This document shows positions 12,121-14,126 of a stretch of 14,126 nt of DNA, piece after piece. A program made the translations under genes and the position numbers. Position 1 is the first letter of the stretch, and each line of letters begins with the position of its first letter. The stretch comes from Clostridia bacterium (GTDB lineage: Bacteria; Bacillota; Clostridia; Christensenellales; Borkfalkiaceae), in contig CAAGAU010000032.1 of NCBI GenBank assembly GCA_900767885.1, positions 1-14,126 of the forward strand. The letters are read 5' to 3'. Under the pieces are notes generated by a model, which saw only the letters and a list, made by a program, of their open reading frames with translations, ran no database searches and was not told the origin of the DNA.

Positions 12121-13701
12121 ATGTTACAAGTAAACGGCGTAAGCCTTCAATTCGGCAGCAGAAAACTGTTCGAGGACGTAAACGTAAAATTCACCAAAGG
12201 CAACTGCTACGGCATTATAGGCGCGAACGGCGCGGGAAAATCTACTTTTTTAAAGATACTTTCGGGCGAACTCGAACCCCAGAAAGGCGAGGTTACTCTC
12301 GATAAAAACGAGCGTATGTCCGTGCTTAAACAGGACCAGCACGCCTACGACGACGAAACGGTTATCCGTACCGTAATGCTCGGACATAAGCGGCTTGTGG
12401 ACATTATGGACGAAAAGGACGCTTTGTACGCCAAAGAGGACTTTTCGGACGAAGACGGCGTGCGCGCCGCCGACCTTGAAAACGAGTTTGCCGAACTCGG
12501 CGGCTGGGACGCGGAAAGCGACGCGGAAAAACTTTTGTCCGCGCTTAATATTCCCGCCGAACATTACGAGATGAAAATGGGCGACCTCGACGGTAAGGAA
12601 AAAGTTAAAATTCTGCTTGCGCAGGCACTTTTCGGCAATCCCGACGTTCTTTTGCTCGACGAGCCTACCAACAACCTCGATATAAAAACCACGCAGTGGT
12701 TAGAGGACTTTTTGATGGACTTTGAAAATACCATTATAATAGTTTCGCACAACAGGTATTTTCTTAATAAAGTCTGCACCTATATCTGCGACGTGGACTT
12801 CGGCAAAATCAACGTGTACTTCGGTAACTACGACTTCTGGTACAGGACGAGCCAACTTATAGCCCGTCAGCAAAAGGAACAGAACAAAAAAGCCGAACAG
12901 CGTGCCAAGGAATTGCAGGAATTTATTTCGCGTTTCTCGGCTAACGCGTCCAAGTCCAAACAAGCCACCGCAAGAAAAAAGGAACTTGAAAAACTTACCA
13001 TAAACGACATAAAAGTTTCGTCGAGAAAATATCCGTATATCAACTTCAAGTACGACCGCGAAATAGGCAACGATATTCTGTTTGTCGAAAACCTTACCAA
13101 AAACGGTTATTTCGAGAACGTTTCGTTTACCGTCGGCAGGGACGACAAAATAGGTATAGTCGGCGGCAACAGCAAGGCGATAAGCGTGCTATACGACATT
13201 TTAATGGGTAAAGAACAAGCCGACTCGGGGTACTTTAAATGGGGTAAAACCATTGTTCCCACTTACCTGCCTTCGGATAACGACGAGTATTTCAACGGTT
13301 GCGATTTATCCCTCGTGGACTGGCTCAGCCGTTATTCCTACGACCATTACGAAGAATTCGTGCGCGGCTGGCTTGCGAGAATGCTTTTCTCGGGCGAGGA
13401 ATCGCAAAAGAAAGCCTCGGTAATTTCGGGCGGCGAAAAGGTAAGGTGTATGCTTGCCAAAATGATGCTCGAAGCGGGCAACTTTATGATTCTGGACGAA
13501 CCCACCAACCACCTCGACCTGGAATCCATTACCGCGCTTAACGACGGACTTGCGGCGTTTAAAGGCTGCATGCTTTTAACCAGCCACGACCGCGAACTTA
13601 TGAACACCGTCTGCAACCGCATTATCGAAATAGAAGGCGCAAAAACTTACGATCGCCCCGTAAATTACGATACTTATCTCGAAGAAACCAAAAGAGTTTA
13701 A
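12121..13701 (+). CDS. ABC-F ATPase (YbiT/YkpA-like) with one degenerate ATP site
   Basis: 526 aa, two ABC domains and no membrane segment. ABC-F proteins act on the ribosome E site. Domain 1: Walker A GANGAGKST (34-42), signature LDGKE (156-160, usually LSGGE), Walker B LLLDE with Glu181, His210. The linker (about 245-300, QQKEQNKKAEQRAKELQE) is the helical tRNA-facing arm. Domain 2: the Walker A position reads GGNSKAIS (348-355), without the GxxGxGK[ST] pattern. The signature ISGGEK (435-440) is intact, with Glu460 and His489. Both lost motifs belong to the same composite site (Walker A2 with signature 1), leaving one good ATP site. I recall Firmicutes relatives with LDGNEK and a loosened second Walker A, so it may be a subfamily trait. 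No resistance role can be claimed. The SD AAGGCGG is imperfect and follows a terminator directly. Confidence 0.92.
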   Translation: MLQVNGVSLQFGSRKLFEDVNVKFTKGNCYGIIGANGAGKSTFLKILSGELEPQKGEVTLDKNERMSVLKQDQHAYDDETVIRTVMLGHKRLVDIMDEKDALYAKEDFSDEDGVRAADLENEFAELGGWDAESDAEKLLSALNIPAEHYEMKMGDLDGKEKVKILLAQALFGNPDVLLLDEPTNNLDIKTTQWLEDFLMDFENTIIIVSHNRYFLNKVCTYICDVDFGKINVYFGNYDFWYRTSQLIARQQKEQNKKAEQRAKELQEFISRFSANASKSKQATARKKELEKLTINDIKVSSRKYPYINFKYDREIGNDILFVENLTKNGYFENVSFTVGRDDKIGIVGGNSKAISVLYDILMGKEQADSGYFKWGKTIVPTYLPSDNDEYFNGCDLSLVDWLSRYSYDHYEEFVRGWLARMLFSGEESQKKASVISGGEKVRCMLAKMMLEAGNFMILDEPTNHLDLESITALNDGLAAFKGCMLLTSHDRELMNTVCNRIIEIEGAKTYDRPVNYDTYLEETKRV

Positions 13702-13815
13702 CTTTTTATCCGCTTTGTTTTTCGACAAAAAAGGCTGAAAACCGCCTTAAAAAGTCATAAAATAATAATATAAGATACACGGCAAATAAAATAAGACACA
13801 AAAATAAAAAACGTA

Positions 13816-13844
13816 TTGATTTCCGTTTACTTTTGTGCTATAAT
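13816..13844 (+). promoter_or_regulatory. Promoter of the right-end leader
   Basis: TTGATT (13816-13821), 17-nt spacer, TATAAT (13839-13844). Transcription would start near 13851. The 114 bp between the ABC-F stop and this promoter are AT-rich and hold only a weak 5-bp hairpin (13731-13748), so ABC-F has no convincing terminator of its own. Confidence 0.85.
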
Positions 13845-13932
13845 AGTGTATTATATTCTTGTAAATTGAAGTTGTTAAACGACTTTGATTTCAGAAAATC
13901 GCTCATCATTTTCCCCCTTATCATATATTTTT

Positions 13933-13978
13933 CAAAGAGCAGTTTGCGAAGAGTTCGCGGACTGCTCTTTGGGTTTTT
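13933..13978 (+). terminator. Leader hairpin 1, terminator-like
   Basis: 18-bp stem (13933-13950 with 13954-13971, two G-U pairs) with loop GAG, arms containing AAAGAGCAG and CTGCTCTTT, followed by GGTTTTT. A transcript ending here would be about 128 nt. Confidence 0.75.
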
Positions 13979-14006
13979 ACGGGAAACGCGCGGGGCAAGT
14001 CGCAAA

Positions 14007-14039
14007 ATGATATTATACAATAGGTTCATCAGTCATTGA
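14007..14039 (+). CDS. Possible 10-codon leader peptide
   Basis: ATG at 14007 to TGA at 14039 reads MILYNRFISH. The last five codons and the stop run through the stem of leader hairpin 2, so a translating ribosome would open that hairpin. There is no good SD before it (only GGGG at 13992-13995), so its translation is uncertain. Confidence 0.2.
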   Translation: MILYNRFISH

Positions 14040-14051
14040 TGAGCCTTTTTT
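14023..14051 (+). terminator. Leader hairpin 2, intrinsic terminator
   Basis: GGTTCATCA (14023-14031) pairs with TGATGAGCC (14037-14045, one G-U pair) around a 5-nt loop, followed by T6 (14046-14051). Its 3' arm is also complementary to 13901-13908. Confidence 0.82.
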
Positions 14052-14070
14052 AATGCCGATAGGCAATAGT

Positions 14071-14102
14071 AGACTCACCTTGATTGGTGGGTCTATTTTT
14101 TT
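14071..14102 (+). terminator. Leader hairpin 3, intrinsic terminator
   Basis: AGACTCACC (14071-14079) pairs with GGTGGGTCT (14086-14094, one G-U pair) around a 6-nt loop, followed by ATTTTTTT (14095-14102). It lies just before the SD at 14111. Confidence 0.82.
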
Positions 14103-14110
14103 ATTCTAAA

Positions 14111-14117
14111 AAGGAGG
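14111..14117 (+). promoter_or_regulatory. Ribosome binding site of the next, unseen gene
   Basis: Perfect AAGGAGG, with nine bases (TATACGATA) to the window end. A start codon is expected at 14127. Confidence 0.8.
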
Positions 14118-14126
14118 TATACGATA

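Larger units (their letters stand above)
13851..14126 (+). promoter_or_regulatory. Long structured 5' leader of an unseen gene (possible attenuator)
   Basis: This 276-base stretch has no long coding sequence. It contains two small hairpins (13869-13885 and 13887-13900), an unpaired-looking GCTCATCA (13901-13908), three terminator-like hairpins, a possible short ORF, and a perfect AAGGAGG at 14111-14117 with nine bases left before the edge. The next gene should start at or just after 14127. No T-box sequence, and no riboswitch class that I can recognise, is present. Confidence 0.7.

Noticed and set aside
13833..14039. 68-aa open frame across the right-end leader
   Set aside because: Its ATG lies before or within the -10 box, it has no SD, and it runs through three structured elements; only its last ten codons are kept as a tentative leader peptide.

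Overview
The window reads as a chromosomal segment of an uncultured, probably anaerobic, low-to-moderate-GC Firmicute (Clostridia-like). This is inferred from strong AAGGAGG-type ribosome binding sites, near-consensus sigma-A promoters, a SpoIIQ-like M23 protein, lipoproteins with lipoboxes, and a Firmicutes-type ABC-F ATPase. It also has recurrent short palindromic and terminator repeats. No tRNA, rRNA, CRISPR array, integrase or transposase is visible.

Left end (1-240): a perfect 100-bp palindrome, then a short dispersed repeat (second, inverted copy at 9882-9920), then a perfect 21-bp hairpin. 241-4283: a compact plus-strand operon of five genes. The first two have the order and sizes of a short-tailed phage head-tail adaptor (P22 gp4-like) and tail hub (gp10-like). 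They are followed by a coiled-coil/beta protein, a 75-aa protein and a long Ala/Lys/Glu-rich coiled-coil protein. No capsid, portal, terminase or integrase is in view, so this is either the edge of a prophage or an isolated virion-derived cassette.

4315-6186: a terminator between convergent genes, a small membrane/zinc-ribbon protein (minus), and glyceraldehyde-3-phosphate dehydrogenase (plus), driven from back-to-back near-consensus promoters. 6204-8661: a minus-strand group, SpoIIQ-like M23 peptidase > M1-like metallopeptidase lipoprotein > FmdB-like zinc ribbon. The Shine-Dalgarno of each of the last two genes lies inside a strong hairpin. 8754-9176: a small membrane-anchored protein, possibly YwmB-related (minus). 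9250-9792: a CBM9-like beta-sandwich protein (plus). 10015-10284: a small basic hypothetical protein (minus). 10452-12032: a large lipoprotein of probable beta-propeller type. 12121-13701: an ABC-F ATPase whose second composite ATP site looks degenerate.

Right end (13702-14126): no clear protein gene. A consensus-like promoter opens a roughly 275-nt leader holding three terminator-like hairpins, a possible 10-codon upstream ORF and a possible antiterminator. It ends with a perfect Shine-Dalgarno nine bases before the window edge, so this is the regulated leader of an unseen gene.

Three things tie the window together: several genes whose promoter -10 box abuts the start codon (leaderless transcripts), several genes whose SD is inside or directly against a hairpin, and a recurring GGTTGCG/CGCAACC terminator. 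The best candidates for something undescribed are the right-end leader, the isolated phage adaptor-hub cassette and the hairpin-embedded start sites.
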